Source: CATQHL01 sp965204655 (GTDB lineage: Bacteria > Actinomycetota > Acidimicrobiia > Acidimicrobiales > CATQHL01). From it: DNA of 64,000 nucleotides. The stretch is taken from NCBI GenBank assembly GCA_965204655.1, contig OZ241998.1, forward strand, positions 1,736,001 through 1,800,000. The letters are read 5' to 3'. The notes below the pieces were generated by a model, which did no database searches, was not told the origin of the DNA, and worked only from the letters and a program-made list of their open reading frames with translations. A program made the position numbers and the translations under genes. Below are positions 24,749-35,888 of the stretch, one piece after another; positions within the stretch are counted from its first letter, which is position 1; every line of letters begins with the position of its first letter.

Positions 24749-25894
24749 ATGACGCCACACCGCCCGCACCGGCAAGAACGAGACCCGGCCACAGAGGAGA
24801 TCACCGAAATAGCGCCAGGGGTGCTGCGGTCGCAACTCCCAGTGAAGCTGCCCGGGCTAGGTCACGTCAACTGCTACCTGCTGGAAGACGAACGCGGGGT
24901 TGCCGTAGTAGATCCCGGACTGCCCGGGCCGGAATCTTTCAAAGCTCTCCAAAAGCGCCTTCGCTCCGCGGGGTACGACCTCAAGAATGTCCACACCGCG
25001 ATCATCACCCACTCGCACCTCGATCACTTCGGAGGCGCGGGCAGGCTAAGAAAACTGACCGGGGCGGAAGTCGTGGCCCACAAGAATTTCCGACCGGTCT
25101 GGGACACAGCGGAAGTCAAAGAACCCGCCGAACTGCCGGACGCTCCGAGAGACGCAGAGGGCGGCGAGCACCAGGGCGGGGGCGATCCCGATCTGGAAGG
25201 CGGCCCGGACGGCCCGGACGGCCCGGACGGCTCCGAGGAGGACTACTGGCCTCCGTGGAATCCGGTACGCACTACTCCCTGGGGTTCGCAGCGACAGCCC
25301 CTGCCTTCCGACATGGCGGCGCTTTGGAAGGCCGTGGAGGCTGACGACCCCGCCTGGTTCCGCACACCCGAAGTCAACAGGAGCGTCGCAGACGCAGAAG
25401 TGATCCGGCTAGCGGGACGCGAATGGCAGTGCGTCCACACCCCAGGTCACACCGAAGATCACATCTGCCTTTACGACCCCGAATACGGCCTCATGATTTC
25501 TGGAGACCATGTCCTGCCCACCATCACTCCTCACATTGGAGGCATCAGCAGCCAGCCCGATCCCCTGGCTAACTTCTTCAACTCCCTCCGTCGCATGCAT
25601 GCCTTCGGAGGCGTCAAAGTAGTGCTGCCCGCACACGGCCATCCCTTTACGAACCTCTACACCCGTTCCGAAGAGATAATCGGACACCACGAACACCGAC
25701 TTGAGATAATCCGGGACGCCGCGGTGGAACTCCGAAGGGGCACGGTGGGCGACTACATGAAGCGCCTGTTCTCCCAGAGGGTCTGGGGAGACTTGGCCGA
25801 AAGCGAGACGTACGCACACCTTGAGCACCTGAGGCTGCGGGGAGAAGTAGTGGCCGGAAGCCAAGACGGGCTTCGCACCTACTCGCTGCTGTGA
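24749..25894 (+). CDS. Metallo-beta-lactamase-fold hydrolase
   Basis: 381 residues. Metal site THSHLDHFGG, then HTPGHTEDHICLYD, ISGDHVLP and LPAHGHPF near the C-terminus; a helical C-terminal domain follows. The family includes thioesterase, lactonase and glyoxalase-like hydrolases; substrate unknown. Residues about 125-175 form an acidic, low-complexity insertion that contains a GPD tripeptide repeat coded by a 9-base tandem repeat at 25202-25228. The stop overlaps the GTG of the TlpA-like gene. Confidence 0.88.
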   Translation: MTPHRPHRQERDPATEEITEIAPGVLRSQLPVKLPGLGHVNCYLLEDERGVAVVDPGLPGPESFKALQKRLRSAGYDLKNVHTAIITHSHLDHFGGAGRLRKLTGAEVVAHKNFRPVWDTAEVKEPAELPDAPRDAEGGEHQGGGDPDLEGGPDGPDGPDGSEEDYWPPWNPVRTTPWGSQRQPLPSDMAALWKAVEADDPAWFRTPEVNRSVADAEVIRLAGREWQCVHTPGHTEDHICLYDPEYGLMISGDHVLPTITPHIGGISSQPDPLANFFNSLRRMHAFGGVKVVLPAHGHPFTNLYTRSEEIIGHHEHRLEIIRDAAVELRRGTVGDYMKRLFSQRVWGDLAESETYAHLEHLRLRGEVVAGSQDGLRTYSLL

Positions 25895-26505
25895 AAACGG
25901 CGGCGCTTCTTCTTGGCATAGCTGCCTTCACTGCCGCCGTCGCCGTCTCCTGCGCGTCTGCCGACGAAGCCGTCCAGACCGAGCCTCCAGAGACACTCCA
26001 AGCAGCAAAAACGTCGGCGGCGCAACCCCCGAAGGCCGGCGCACTGACTAGCCGGTTCACGTACTTCAACGGCGAAGAAGGGTCGCTGCAGGACTTTCTG
26101 GGCACGCCGCTGGTAGTCAACTTCTGGGCGTCCTGGTGCGCCCCGTGCGTAGTGGAAATGCCAGCATTTGAGGCTGTCTATCAGGAATTCAAAGGTCGAG
26201 TGGCGTTCCTGGGGTTGAACATAAACGACGACCCCGAACTCGCCTTGGAGCTGGTTGAAAGAACGGGAGTGACTTATCTCGTGGCACAAGACGACGGCAA
26301 TGCAGTAATGAACGCTCTTGGAGCCGTTAGCATGCCTACAACCGTCTTGATTGCCCCCAATGGCGAGACTGTGGCAATCCGGGGTTCCAGACTTCGCGCC
26401 AAAGACCTGCGAAAACTCATAGAAGAGAACCTGGAAATCAGAGGGCGCCAAGCGGGCGGTCAAGCCGTAGAAGCGGCCGAGATGGAGGCCCCCGAAGCCA
26501 GATGA
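25891..26505 (+). CDS. TlpA/ResA-like thioredoxin lipoprotein
   Basis: 204 residues. Signal peptide with lipobox AVSC (Cys21), then a thioredoxin fold with WCAPC (C83 and C86) and cis-proline in SMPTTVLI. Such proteins reduce apocytochrome c or other extracytoplasmic thiols. GTG 25891 overlaps the previous stop. The next gene, 10 bases downstream, is ccdA, which supplies electrons across the membrane. Together they should keep CXXCH cysteines reduced, for example those of the cytochrome c at 2948. Confidence 0.92.
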   Translation: MKTAALLLGIAAFTAAVAVSCASADEAVQTEPPETLQAAKTSAAQPPKAGALTSRFTYFNGEEGSLQDFLGTPLVVNFWASWCAPCVVEMPAFEAVYQEFKGRVAFLGLNINDDPELALELVERTGVTYLVAQDDGNAVMNALGAVSMPTTVLIAPNGETVAIRGSRLRAKDLRKLIEENLEIRGRQAGGQAVEAAEMEAPEAR

Positions 26506-26515
26506 AGATCACACC

Positions 26516-27706
26516 ATGAGCCCCACTTCAAGCGCAGGCGGCTTGGCAGGGTTCGCCCTCACGGCGGGCTTTATCGCCGCCTTCAATCCCTGCGGCTTTG
26601 CGATGATGCCCGCCTATCTCTCCTATTTCTTGGGCTTTGACGCCAATCAGAAACCCTCCCAAGCGCAGAACATCCTGCGCGGCTTGAAGGTCGGGCTCAC
26701 GCTCTGCGCCGGCTTCCTGCTCGTCTTCGGAGTTGTGGGTTTGCTGGCCGCCACGGTCTTAGGTCAGAGCGCTCTGGGGCGCTGGACGGCGTGGGTCACT
26801 TTCAGCCTAGGCATCCTCTTGGGACTTCTCGGGCTGGCGATGGTGATCGGATTCCAGCTAAAAGTGAACCTGCCGCGCTTCCAGAAAGGGGGAGACAGCC
26901 GCAGTCTGATGTCCATCTTCCTGTTCGGCATCTCCTACGCCGTTGTGTCTCTGGGCTGCACGCTTCCGGTCTTCTTCGGCACGGTGGTGCTGGCCTTCAC
27001 TTCCCGAAACTTCGGAGACGGGCTGCTCGTCTTCACTTCCTACGGCGCAGGACTGGGCGTCGTGATCCTTGTGCTCACCCTAGGCACGGCGCTGGCTCGT
27101 AACGAGATCGTGGGAGGAATGCGCCGCATCCTCCCGCACATAAACCGCATTTCCGGGGTTTTCTTAGTGCTGGTCGGCGCCTTTCTAACAACCTACGGTT
27201 GGTGGGAAGTCCAGGTCTTCAGAGGGGAACTTCCCAGCAACAAACTCGTTGAACTGAGCGAAGAACTCCAGACATCCCTGAGCAACTGGGCTGGCGCGGC
27301 GGGGCCGACCAGGCTGGCGGTGGCAGGTCTTTTCATCTTGGCAGGCATCATTCTCTGGGCGATCAGGACGGACTGGAAACCAAAGACACGCAAGATCGTC
27401 CTGGGCGGCTTCTTGCTGACTTGGGTGCTCATAGAGTCCATCGCCTACCGAGGCGATCTATTCGTTCTGCCAATTCTGCGGACGATCGCAGACATCCCCT
27501 TCCGTATTGGCAACTGGTTCACCGATCCGCTGCGCTGGTCGACGCTCTTTGAGGTAATCACCGCGATTTTCGTAGGTTTCATCATTTACTGGCGCGTCAA
27601 GAGGCGGCTGAAGCAGCGAAGGGACGCTAAAAGCAGCGGAGAAGAGAAGCAGAAAAGCGTTTCTGAGCGCCCCGGCGAACGCTCTCAACCCGCCGGGCGG
27701 CCCTAG
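26516..27706 (+). CDS. ccdA: Cytochrome c biogenesis protein CcdA (DsbD-type electron transporter)
   Basis: 396 residues, longer than simple CcdA (about 240). The core has six helices with the redox Cys in AFNPCGFAMMPAYLSYFLG (helix 1) and VSLGCTLPVFFGT (helix 4). It passes electrons from cytoplasmic thioredoxin to the exported TlpA-like protein. About 150 extra C-terminal residues add helices and a basic, charged tail. Operon partner: the TlpA-like gene. The stop faces the convergent serS gene 39 bases away. Confidence 0.93.
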   Translation: MSPTSSAGGLAGFALTAGFIAAFNPCGFAMMPAYLSYFLGFDANQKPSQAQNILRGLKVGLTLCAGFLLVFGVVGLLAATVLGQSALGRWTAWVTFSLGILLGLLGLAMVIGFQLKVNLPRFQKGGDSRSLMSIFLFGISYAVVSLGCTLPVFFGTVVLAFTSRNFGDGLLVFTSYGAGLGVVILVLTLGTALARNEIVGGMRRILPHINRISGVFLVLVGAFLTTYGWWEVQVFRGELPSNKLVELSEELQTSLSNWAGAAGPTRLAVAGLFILAGIILWAIRTDWKPKTRKIVLGGFLLTWVLIESIAYRGDLFVLPILRTIADIPFRIGNWFTDPLRWSTLFEVITAIFVGFIIYWRVKRRLKQRRDAKSSGEEKQKSVSERPGERSQPAGRP

Positions 27707-27745
27707 CTCACAGAGTTAAACAGACGGGCAGGTTGGGGAAACCGA

Positions 27746-29032
27746 CTAATTTCCCCCCATCACCTCAACGCCGTTCATGTAGCGCCGCAGGGGGGGCGGA
27801 ACAGTGACGCTGCCGTCAGGATTTCTCCACGTCTCCGTCAGGGCGGCCCACACTCTAGGCACCGCTAGCGCCGAGCCGTTCAGAGTGTGCACCAGGGCAG
27901 GACGGCGGCCGTCCCCCGGGCGGTAGCGGACATTGGCACGACGGGCTTGGTAGTCGGTGAACCAGGAAACGGAGGAGCACTCCAGCCAGCGGTCGACGCC
28001 CGGAGAATAGACCTCCAAGTCAAAGGTTCTAGCCGAGGAGTTTCCCAAATCACCTGTGCAGATGTCAACCACCCGGTAGGCCAAGCCCAATTCAGCCAGC
28101 ACCGAAGCTGCCCGATCCAGGATCTCCTGGTGGATCGCCGGGGCCTGCTCAGGAGTGGAGTAGGCCAGGATCTCCACCTTGTCAAATTCGTGAACGCGCA
28201 GCAAGCCGCGGGTGTCTCGCCCCGCCGCACCAGCCTCTCTACGGAAACATGAAGTGTGAGCCATCAGCCGCATAGGCAAGTCCCCCTCATCGAGGATTTC
28301 GTCCTTGCACAGCGAGGTAAGCGGAACTTCACCCGTCGGAATGGCCCAAAGGTCGTCGCGGGTGAGGTGGTAGGCGTCGTCGGCGAACTTGGGAAGATGC
28401 CCGGTGCTAATCATCGTTTCGGTATGAACAAGCGTGGGCGGGCGGATCTCCTCATAGAGGTCGGAGTTGCGATCCAAGGCCAGCTGAACCAGAGCCCTTG
28501 AGAGTTGCGCCCCGGCGCCGCGGAACATAACGAACATAGATCCCGACAGCCTTGCGGCGCGTTCCAGGTCGAGCCAGCCCTGCTCGGCGGCGAACTCCCA
28601 GTGCGGAACTCTCTGATGATCCCCGTAGCGCTCAGGGGAGTAGCCCACCACCTCCAGCACGGGGTTATCTTCGGCAGTGGAACCTCGTGGACACTCGTCT
28701 GCAGGAAGGTTCGGCAGAAGCAGCATCATCCCGCGGATTTCTTCAGCCAGAGCATCGGCGTCATGCGTGAGCGCCTTCGCCTCGGCTCCTAGTTGGCGGC
28801 TTCGCTGAGTCGGCGCTTCGGCGGCGTCGCCGCTGCCTTGAGCGCGCAACCGCCCGACTTCCTCAGAAAGGGTCTTGATTTCGTGGCGCAACCCGTCCCG
28901 CCGGGAAAGCAGATGACGGCGACGGGCATCGCAGCGCAGAATTTCGTTGAGCTGTTCCGCTTCTACGCCGCGCGACGACAAGGAGTCGCCGACGCCCTCA
29001 GGGTCGGAACGGAGCGAACGAAGATCCAGCAT
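27746..29032 (-). CDS. serS: Seryl-tRNA synthetase
   Basis: Charges tRNA-Ser. 428 residues from ATG 29032 (MLDLRSLRSDPEGV), the usual N-terminus; the frame remains open upstream but that part is not serS-like and overlaps the next gene. An N-terminal coiled-coil arm covers about 30-105. Class II motifs: TGHLPKF, the motif 2 FRREAGAAGRDTRGLLRVHEFDKVEI, and motif 3 NGSALAVPRVWAALTE. The gene start overlaps the Tad-like gene by 35 bases. Confidence 0.97.
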   Translation of the reverse strand: MLDLRSLRSDPEGVGDSLSSRGVEAEQLNEILRCDARRRHLLSRRDGLRHEIKTLSEEVGRLRAQGSGDAAEAPTQRSRQLGAEAKALTHDADALAEEIRGMMLLLPNLPADECPRGSTAEDNPVLEVVGYSPERYGDHQRVPHWEFAAEQGWLDLERAARLSGSMFVMFRGAGAQLSRALVQLALDRNSDLYEEIRPPTLVHTETMISTGHLPKFADDAYHLTRDDLWAIPTGEVPLTSLCKDEILDEGDLPMRLMAHTSCFRREAGAAGRDTRGLLRVHEFDKVEILAYSTPEQAPAIHQEILDRAASVLAELGLAYRVVDICTGDLGNSSARTFDLEVYSPGVDRWLECSSVSWFTDYQARRANVRYRPGDGRRPALVHTLNGSALAVPRVWAALTETWRNPDGSVTVPPPLRRYMNGVEVMGGN

Positions 29033-29507
29033 TGAAAGGAACGTTGCCCGCGGGCTGATTCTGCCCGAACAGGGGCAGCACGCCCTCAAAGGCACTAGCG
29101 GGTCTAGACAGCGGAGCCGGCTGGGTCGCCGGCGGCGAGTTCGGCGGCTGGGAAGCCGCGGCGAACGCACGCCTGCCGTCGGCGGAGACTTCAACCTCAA
29201 ATAAGGGTTCGGACGAAGCTGCGGGCGCAAAGCCTCCCGAAGTCAACTCCGCGCCGTTGCGCTCAGCAACCTCTGCAGCCGCGTCAACTCCGAATCTTGA
29301 ACCCGCCAGGGCAGCGGCGTCGGCCACCGATTCCAACCGCGCCGTCTTCACCGCCTCACCGCCCAACTGACCCATCAGCAAAGCCACTCCCGCCAAGAGA
29401 GCCGTCAACAAGACCATCAACGGAAACGCCTGACCGCTGTCGGTGTCAACAAGCGGCGCTCGGCTAATTGAGAGACACTCCGATTCGCAACGGACGGGCA
29501 GAATCAT
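28998..29507 (-). CDS. TadE/TadG-like pilus-type membrane protein
   Basis: 169 residues. After a short N-terminus, the stretch DSGQAFPLMVLLTALLAGV starts a helix (about 27-47) typical of Tad-pilus pseudopilins, followed by ESVADAAALAGSRFG, the helix common to the TadE/TadG N-terminal domain. The C-terminal half is Pro/Ala/Ser-rich and low in complexity. ATG 29507 lies 8 bases after the gyrA stop. The protein is short for TadG. No other tad gene is in the window. Confidence 0.7.
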   Translation of the reverse strand: MILPVRCESECLSISRAPLVDTDSGQAFPLMVLLTALLAGVALLMGQLGGEAVKTARLESVADAAALAGSRFGVDAAAEVAERNGAELTSGGFAPAASSEPLFEVEVSADGRRAFAAASQPPNSPPATQPAPLSRPASAFEGVLPLFGQNQPAGNVPFNAGSSFAPFRP

Positions 29508-29515
29508 TCCACTGC

Positions 29516-32206
29516 CTAGGGCGAAGCAGCCGAGGGGCTCTCAGCTTCTCCTAAAGCAAGTGTCCCATCCTCGGCGGGGGCGCCGCTGTCAAAAGCGTCA
29601 GCGTCCTCCTCTTCAGCGTCCTCCTCTTCGTCAAGAGATTCAGGAACCAGGGTGACGGCGCTCACGACCTGACCTGGAACAAGGCTCATGACCCTCACCC
29701 CGCTGGCGTAACGACCCTGGATGGATATGTCCGCAGACGGCACCCTGACGGTCGCCCCGTTATCGGACATCAAAATCACAGCCTCTTGGGAAGCGCCGCT
29801 CTCTTCGTCGCTTGCTTCATCCGTCTCAACTTGTTCCGAAGCAGTAACGGCAAGACCCGCAGCGACGTTGCCCTTCTCTTCACTGAGTTTGATTCCTTTA
29901 ACGCCGTAGCCGCCGCGGTGGCGGGTTCTGAACTCCCAGAAGGGCGTGCGCTTGCCGAAACCCTTCGCCGTCACGATCAACAGCGATTTTTCGGGATCGC
30001 AATCCACCAGCGCCACCACGGAGTCGCCCTCGCGCAGACGAATGCCCCGTACGCCTCTCGCAACCCGACCCATCGGGCGCACTTCAGAGGAGTCGAAACA
30101 GACGACCTGACCAAAGCGCGTCAGCAAACACACGGCCATCAAGGACGGCTCGGCGCCCAATGAACGCGGCTCCGGAGGGGCGTTCGCATCGCTGAAGGGC
30201 ATGACCGCCACGAGTTCATCGCCTTCGCTCAGACGAATTGCGCGAAGGCCGGAAAGCCGAGAACTGTCGTACGCCTTAAAAAGCGTCTTCTTTACCTGGC
30301 CGCTGGCCGTGGCGAACATCAGGTATCGATGGGTCTCGTAGCTGCGGGTGTCTATCACCTCGGCTACCCGCTCTCCATCGGCTAGCTGCAGCAGGTTCAC
30401 GACGGCAGTACCGCGAGCGGTCCGACCCGTTTTGGGGATTTGATGCGCCCTCAGCCGGTAGACCTTCCCATGGTTGGTAAAGAACAGCAGGTAGGCATGA
30501 GCCGAAGTGAAAATGACCGTGGAGACGACGTCTCCTTCCCTTAACTCCGTACCTTTGACCCCTTTGGCGCCGCGGCGGTACTTGCGGAACTCGTCCGCCG
30601 AGACCGTCTTCACGTAGCCCTCAGCCGTCATGATGAACACGAGATCCTCGTCTTCAATCAGATCTTCAAGATTGAATTCCCCTGGATCGGGAATCACCTC
30701 CGTCAAGCGGGAAGATTCGAAAGTGTCGCGCATTGCCGTGAGCTCGTCCCTAATGACGCCGCGCAGGCGGGCTTCGTCCGCCAAAATCGCTTCCAACTCC
30801 GCAATCTCTACTTCCTTTTCGGCTAGTTCAGCCTCTAAGTCGCTTCGCCCCAAGCGGGTCAGGCGCCCTAGCTGAAGATCGAGAATGTGCGTCGCCTGAA
30901 CCTCGGAAAACTCAAATGGTTCGTCCATGAGCTGAAATAGAGCGTCCCCCCGATCGGCGGCGCCGCGGATCAGGGCGATGATCTCGTCTAATTCGTCGAC
31001 GGCGCTCAGCAGACCCCTCAGAATGTGAGCCCGTTGACGAGCACGCTCAAGCCGGAACTCGCTGCGCCGCCGCACCACTTCGATCTGGTGGGCCACATAA
31101 GACCTCAGCAGCCCTTCCAAAGTGAAAGTACGAGGAGAGCCTCCTTCCAGCGCCACCATGTTCGCAGAGAACGTCCTTTGCAGCGGTGTGTGCTTGTAGA
31201 GATTGTTCAACACGACCATGGCTTGAGCGTCGCGGGTGAGGTCAAACACCAAGCGCGTGACGCCCTTGGCCGATTCGTTGCGAATCTCGCGCACTCCGGT
31301 CAGTTCTTTAGCTTCCACCAACTCGGCTGCTCTTTCTTCAATGGCTTCCACGCTCACCTGATAAGGAATCTCAGAAACCACGATCTGGGGCACACCATCG
31401 GTGGTGACAACCTCTGCGCGACCCCTCAGGGTAAACGAGCCGCGTCCGGAGCTGTAGATATCTTCAATTCCGCGAAAGCCCAGTATCTGGCCGCCCGTGG
31501 GAAAGTCGGGAGCTTTCACGAAGCGGCGCAGATCCTCATAGGTTGCCTCGGGGTTCTCAAGAAGGAACAAAACGGCGTCAACGACTTCGGCGAAGTTGTG
31601 AGTGGGGATGTTGGTGGCGACACCCACTGCGATTCCGTGAGAGCCGTTCACCATCAAGTTAGGGAAACGGCACGGCAGGACTTCCGGTTCACGATGCCTG
31701 CCGTCGAAATTGGGGGCGAAATCGATCGTCTCCTCGTGGATGTCCGCCATCATGGCCATGCTCAACGGGGAAAGCCGGCACTCCGTGTATCGGTAGGCCG
31801 CCGGGGGATCACGAGGCGAGCCAAAGTTTCCGTGCGGATCGATCAGCAGTTCTCTGAGGCTGAAATCCTGCCCCATTCTCACCAGGGCGTCGTAAACCGC
31901 GCTGTCTCCGTGCGGATGGAACTTAGCGATGACGTCGCCGACCACCGTCGCGCACTTCACGTGTCCTCGATCTGGACGATGGCCGCTCTCCGACATTGAC
32001 CACAAAATCCGGCGGTGCACCGGTTTAAGTCCGTCCCTCACATCGGGCAGAGCGCGAGACACGATAACCGACATGGCGTATTCCAGGAAAGACTGCTCCA
32101 TCTCGGTTTGAACTTCCACCGACTCGACGGTTTCAAGGTCGGTTTCCTCGATATCAGGAAACCCGGGGGTGCCCTCGGGGTTGCGATCCAATTCTTCTGG
32201 CGGCAT
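29516..32206 (-). CDS. gyrA: DNA gyrase subunit A
   Basis: 896 residues from ATG 32206 (MPPEELDR); the frame opens slightly earlier but that overlaps gyrB. Introduces negative supercoils together with GyrB. The quinolone-target region reads VVGDVIAKFHPHGDSAVYDAL with Ser and Asp at the two usual resistance positions, the sensitive type. The catalytic Tyr is in AAYRYTECRLSP. The GyrA box is YRRGAKGVKG. Six C-terminal blades carry DNA wrapping, and the end is strongly acidic. It follows gyrB by 13 bases. Confidence 0.98.
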   Translation of the reverse strand: MPPEELDRNPEGTPGFPDIEETDLETVESVEVQTEMEQSFLEYAMSVIVSRALPDVRDGLKPVHRRILWSMSESGHRPDRGHVKCATVVGDVIAKFHPHGDSAVYDALVRMGQDFSLRELLIDPHGNFGSPRDPPAAYRYTECRLSPLSMAMMADIHEETIDFAPNFDGRHREPEVLPCRFPNLMVNGSHGIAVGVATNIPTHNFAEVVDAVLFLLENPEATYEDLRRFVKAPDFPTGGQILGFRGIEDIYSSGRGSFTLRGRAEVVTTDGVPQIVVSEIPYQVSVEAIEERAAELVEAKELTGVREIRNESAKGVTRLVFDLTRDAQAMVVLNNLYKHTPLQRTFSANMVALEGGSPRTFTLEGLLRSYVAHQIEVVRRRSEFRLERARQRAHILRGLLSAVDELDEIIALIRGAADRGDALFQLMDEPFEFSEVQATHILDLQLGRLTRLGRSDLEAELAEKEVEIAELEAILADEARLRGVIRDELTAMRDTFESSRLTEVIPDPGEFNLEDLIEDEDLVFIMTAEGYVKTVSADEFRKYRRGAKGVKGTELREGDVVSTVIFTSAHAYLLFFTNHGKVYRLRAHQIPKTGRTARGTAVVNLLQLADGERVAEVIDTRSYETHRYLMFATASGQVKKTLFKAYDSSRLSGLRAIRLSEGDELVAVMPFSDANAPPEPRSLGAEPSLMAVCLLTRFGQVVCFDSSEVRPMGRVARGVRGIRLREGDSVVALVDCDPEKSLLIVTAKGFGKRTPFWEFRTRHRGGYGVKGIKLSEEKGNVAAGLAVTASEQVETDEASDEESGASQEAVILMSDNGATVRVPSADISIQGRYASGVRVMSLVPGQVVSAVTLVPESLDEEEDAEEEDADAFDSGAPAEDGTLALGEAESPSAASP

Positions 32207-32219
32207 TGCGTTCACAGGG

Positions 32220-34394
<2,175 letters not shown>

Positions 34395-34763
34395 CTAAGG
34401 GGAACGCACCGATCCAAGCCTGACTTTGATCTCTTGCACCCGGTCGGCCCCAAGCCCTGCGTTCGCCGCTTCCAGGATCGTCTGCGCCGAGAAGCGTATC
34501 TCGCTGCACCAGGCCGCATCGTCCGCTTGAACGAACAAAGTGCCGTTAGCAAATCGGAGCGGCGAAGTGTGCCGAGCTGCTTCAGCGCCTACGAATTCGG
34601 GCCAGCAACGGACGATGGTCAGATAATCATCAAGGTCGCCATCACCGAACCCCAGACCGGAGAGTACCCGTCTTAACCCCAGACTCAGATGTCTCACACC
34701 AACTCCCGCGGTGTCTTCAGTTCCCGCGGTGTCTTCTGAGCAAGCACAAAGCGCCTCCGCCAC
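34395..34763 (-). CDS. DUF721 (DciA-related) protein
   Basis: 122 residues. The domain pattern is clear: a helix with CWPEFVGAEAARHTSPLRFANGTLFVQADDAAWCSEIRF, then VQEIKVRLG at the end. DciA-type proteins interact with the replicative helicase DnaB and act in its loading where no DnaC exists. It lies between recF (2 bases) and gyrB, the usual place in Actinomycetota. The N-terminal 25 residues are variable. Function by family, not shown here. Confidence 0.88.
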   Translation of the reverse strand: MAEALCACSEDTAGTEDTAGVGVRHLSLGLRRVLSGLGFGDGDLDDYLTIVRCWPEFVGAEAARHTSPLRFANGTLFVQADDAAWCSEIRFSAQTILEAANAGLGADRVQEIKVRLGSVRSP

Positions 34764-34765
34764 AC

Positions 34766-35881
34766 TTATGAGCAGACTACGCCTGCTGACGGCGCGCCCG
34801 CCAAACTCTGTACGTCCACCATCATGCTAGGGGCAGGTAAATTCGGTACTTCCTCCGCAGTGGCCAAGAACACCTGGCCACCTGGCAAAAGGTCGGGCAG
34901 CAGTCGCTGCCGAGTCCTGTCTAACTCAGAGAACACGTCGTCTAGAAGCAGCAACGGAGGCCCTCCTAAAGAATCTGCCAAAGCTCCATGCAGCGCCAAG
35001 CGGAAGGCCAGAGCAAGGGCTCTCTGCTGGCCTTGGGACGCATGGGTTCTAGCCAGGAAACCTCCCAGCACCCAGCGGATGTCGTCACGATGCGGACCCA
35101 CGCTCGTGGAACCTCTAGCGACATCTTCGCCGCGGACTTCCCGCAGCGACTTGGCGTAGCCTTCCGCCAGCCAGTGGGGCTCATAGATCAACTCCACGTC
35201 AGCAGGCTGGGAGGGATTCAAGCGAGCGTAGAGAGCCGTCATGCGCGGCTGAATCAGTTCAAGCGCCTTTTTTCGGTACTCAGCCCAGGTCGTGCCGAGA
35301 GCAGCTAGACGCTCGTCCCAGACGTCCAAAGTGCGCGCCTCGGACGCCCCAAGAGGCCCCCGGCGCTGACCGGCGGTCAAGCTGCGCAAGAAAGCGTTGC
35401 GCTGACGCAAGCAAGTGCTCAAGCGATTTTGGACTTCCTCCGAAGCAGGGAACAAAGCCGCCGCAGCTTCATCGCAAGCCTCCCGCCTCGCAGACGGCGA
35501 GCCTTTCACAATGCTCAGGTCGTCCGGCTGGAACGACACCACGGCTACCTGCTTTCGTAGATCTGCTGCTCTTCGCAAGGTTTGGCGGTTGAGCAACGTC
35601 CGGCGCTGCTCAGAACTGCTAGGGATCTCTGTTTCTACCAGAAGCGAGCGTCCAGATAAAACAAACTCTCCGCGCACTATCGCCGCCGGAGCGCCGTGCC
35701 TGACCAAATCGCCTGTTGCGGCGCCACGAAAAGACTTCAAAGACGCCAGATAGCCGATCGCCTCCAAGAGCGAGGTTTTGCCTGATCCATTGGATCCGGT
35801 TAAAACGGTTAAAACATCGGTTAATTCTAGCGAAATACTCCGATAAACCCGAAAATTGGTCGCTTCTAACCAAGTAAGCAG
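34766..35881 (-). CDS. recF: DNA replication and repair protein RecF
   Basis: RecF loads RecA on gapped DNA. Conventional starts in the frame (TTG 35767) would leave out the Walker A loop GSNGSGKTSLL, which is plainly coded upstream together with LEATNFRVYRSISLEL, the normal RecF N-terminus. Between the in-frame stop and this N-terminus the only start-like codon is CTG at 35881. It gives 371 residues, the usual size. Later motifs: GPHRDDI, SQGQQRALALAFRLAL (signature) and LLLLDDVFSELD (Walker B). It starts 7 bases after the dnaN stop. Confidence 0.93.
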   Translation of the reverse strand: MLTWLEATNFRVYRSISLELTDVLTVLTGSNGSGKTSLLEAIGYLASLKSFRGAATGDLVRHGAPAAIVRGEFVLSGRSLLVETEIPSSSEQRRTLLNRQTLRRAADLRKQVAVVSFQPDDLSIVKGSPSARREACDEAAAALFPASEEVQNRLSTCLRQRNAFLRSLTAGQRRGPLGASEARTLDVWDERLAALGTTWAEYRKKALELIQPRMTALYARLNPSQPADVELIYEPHWLAEGYAKSLREVRGEDVARGSTSVGPHRDDIRWVLGGFLARTHASQGQQRALALAFRLALHGALADSLGGPPLLLLDDVFSELDRTRQRLLPDLLPGGQVFLATAEEVPNLPAPSMMVDVQSLAGAPSAGVVCS

Positions 35882-35888
35882 AACAAAC

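Noticed and set aside
27735..27756. GGGGAAA/TTTCCCC hairpin between ccdA and serS
   Set aside because: It overlaps the serS stop codon and has only a seven-base stem, so a bidirectional terminator is possible but not supported.
29033..29230. 66-residue N-terminal extension of serS
   Set aside because: It is an antisense-like Arg/Pro-rich frame overlapping the Tad-like gene; standard serS begins at ATG 29032.
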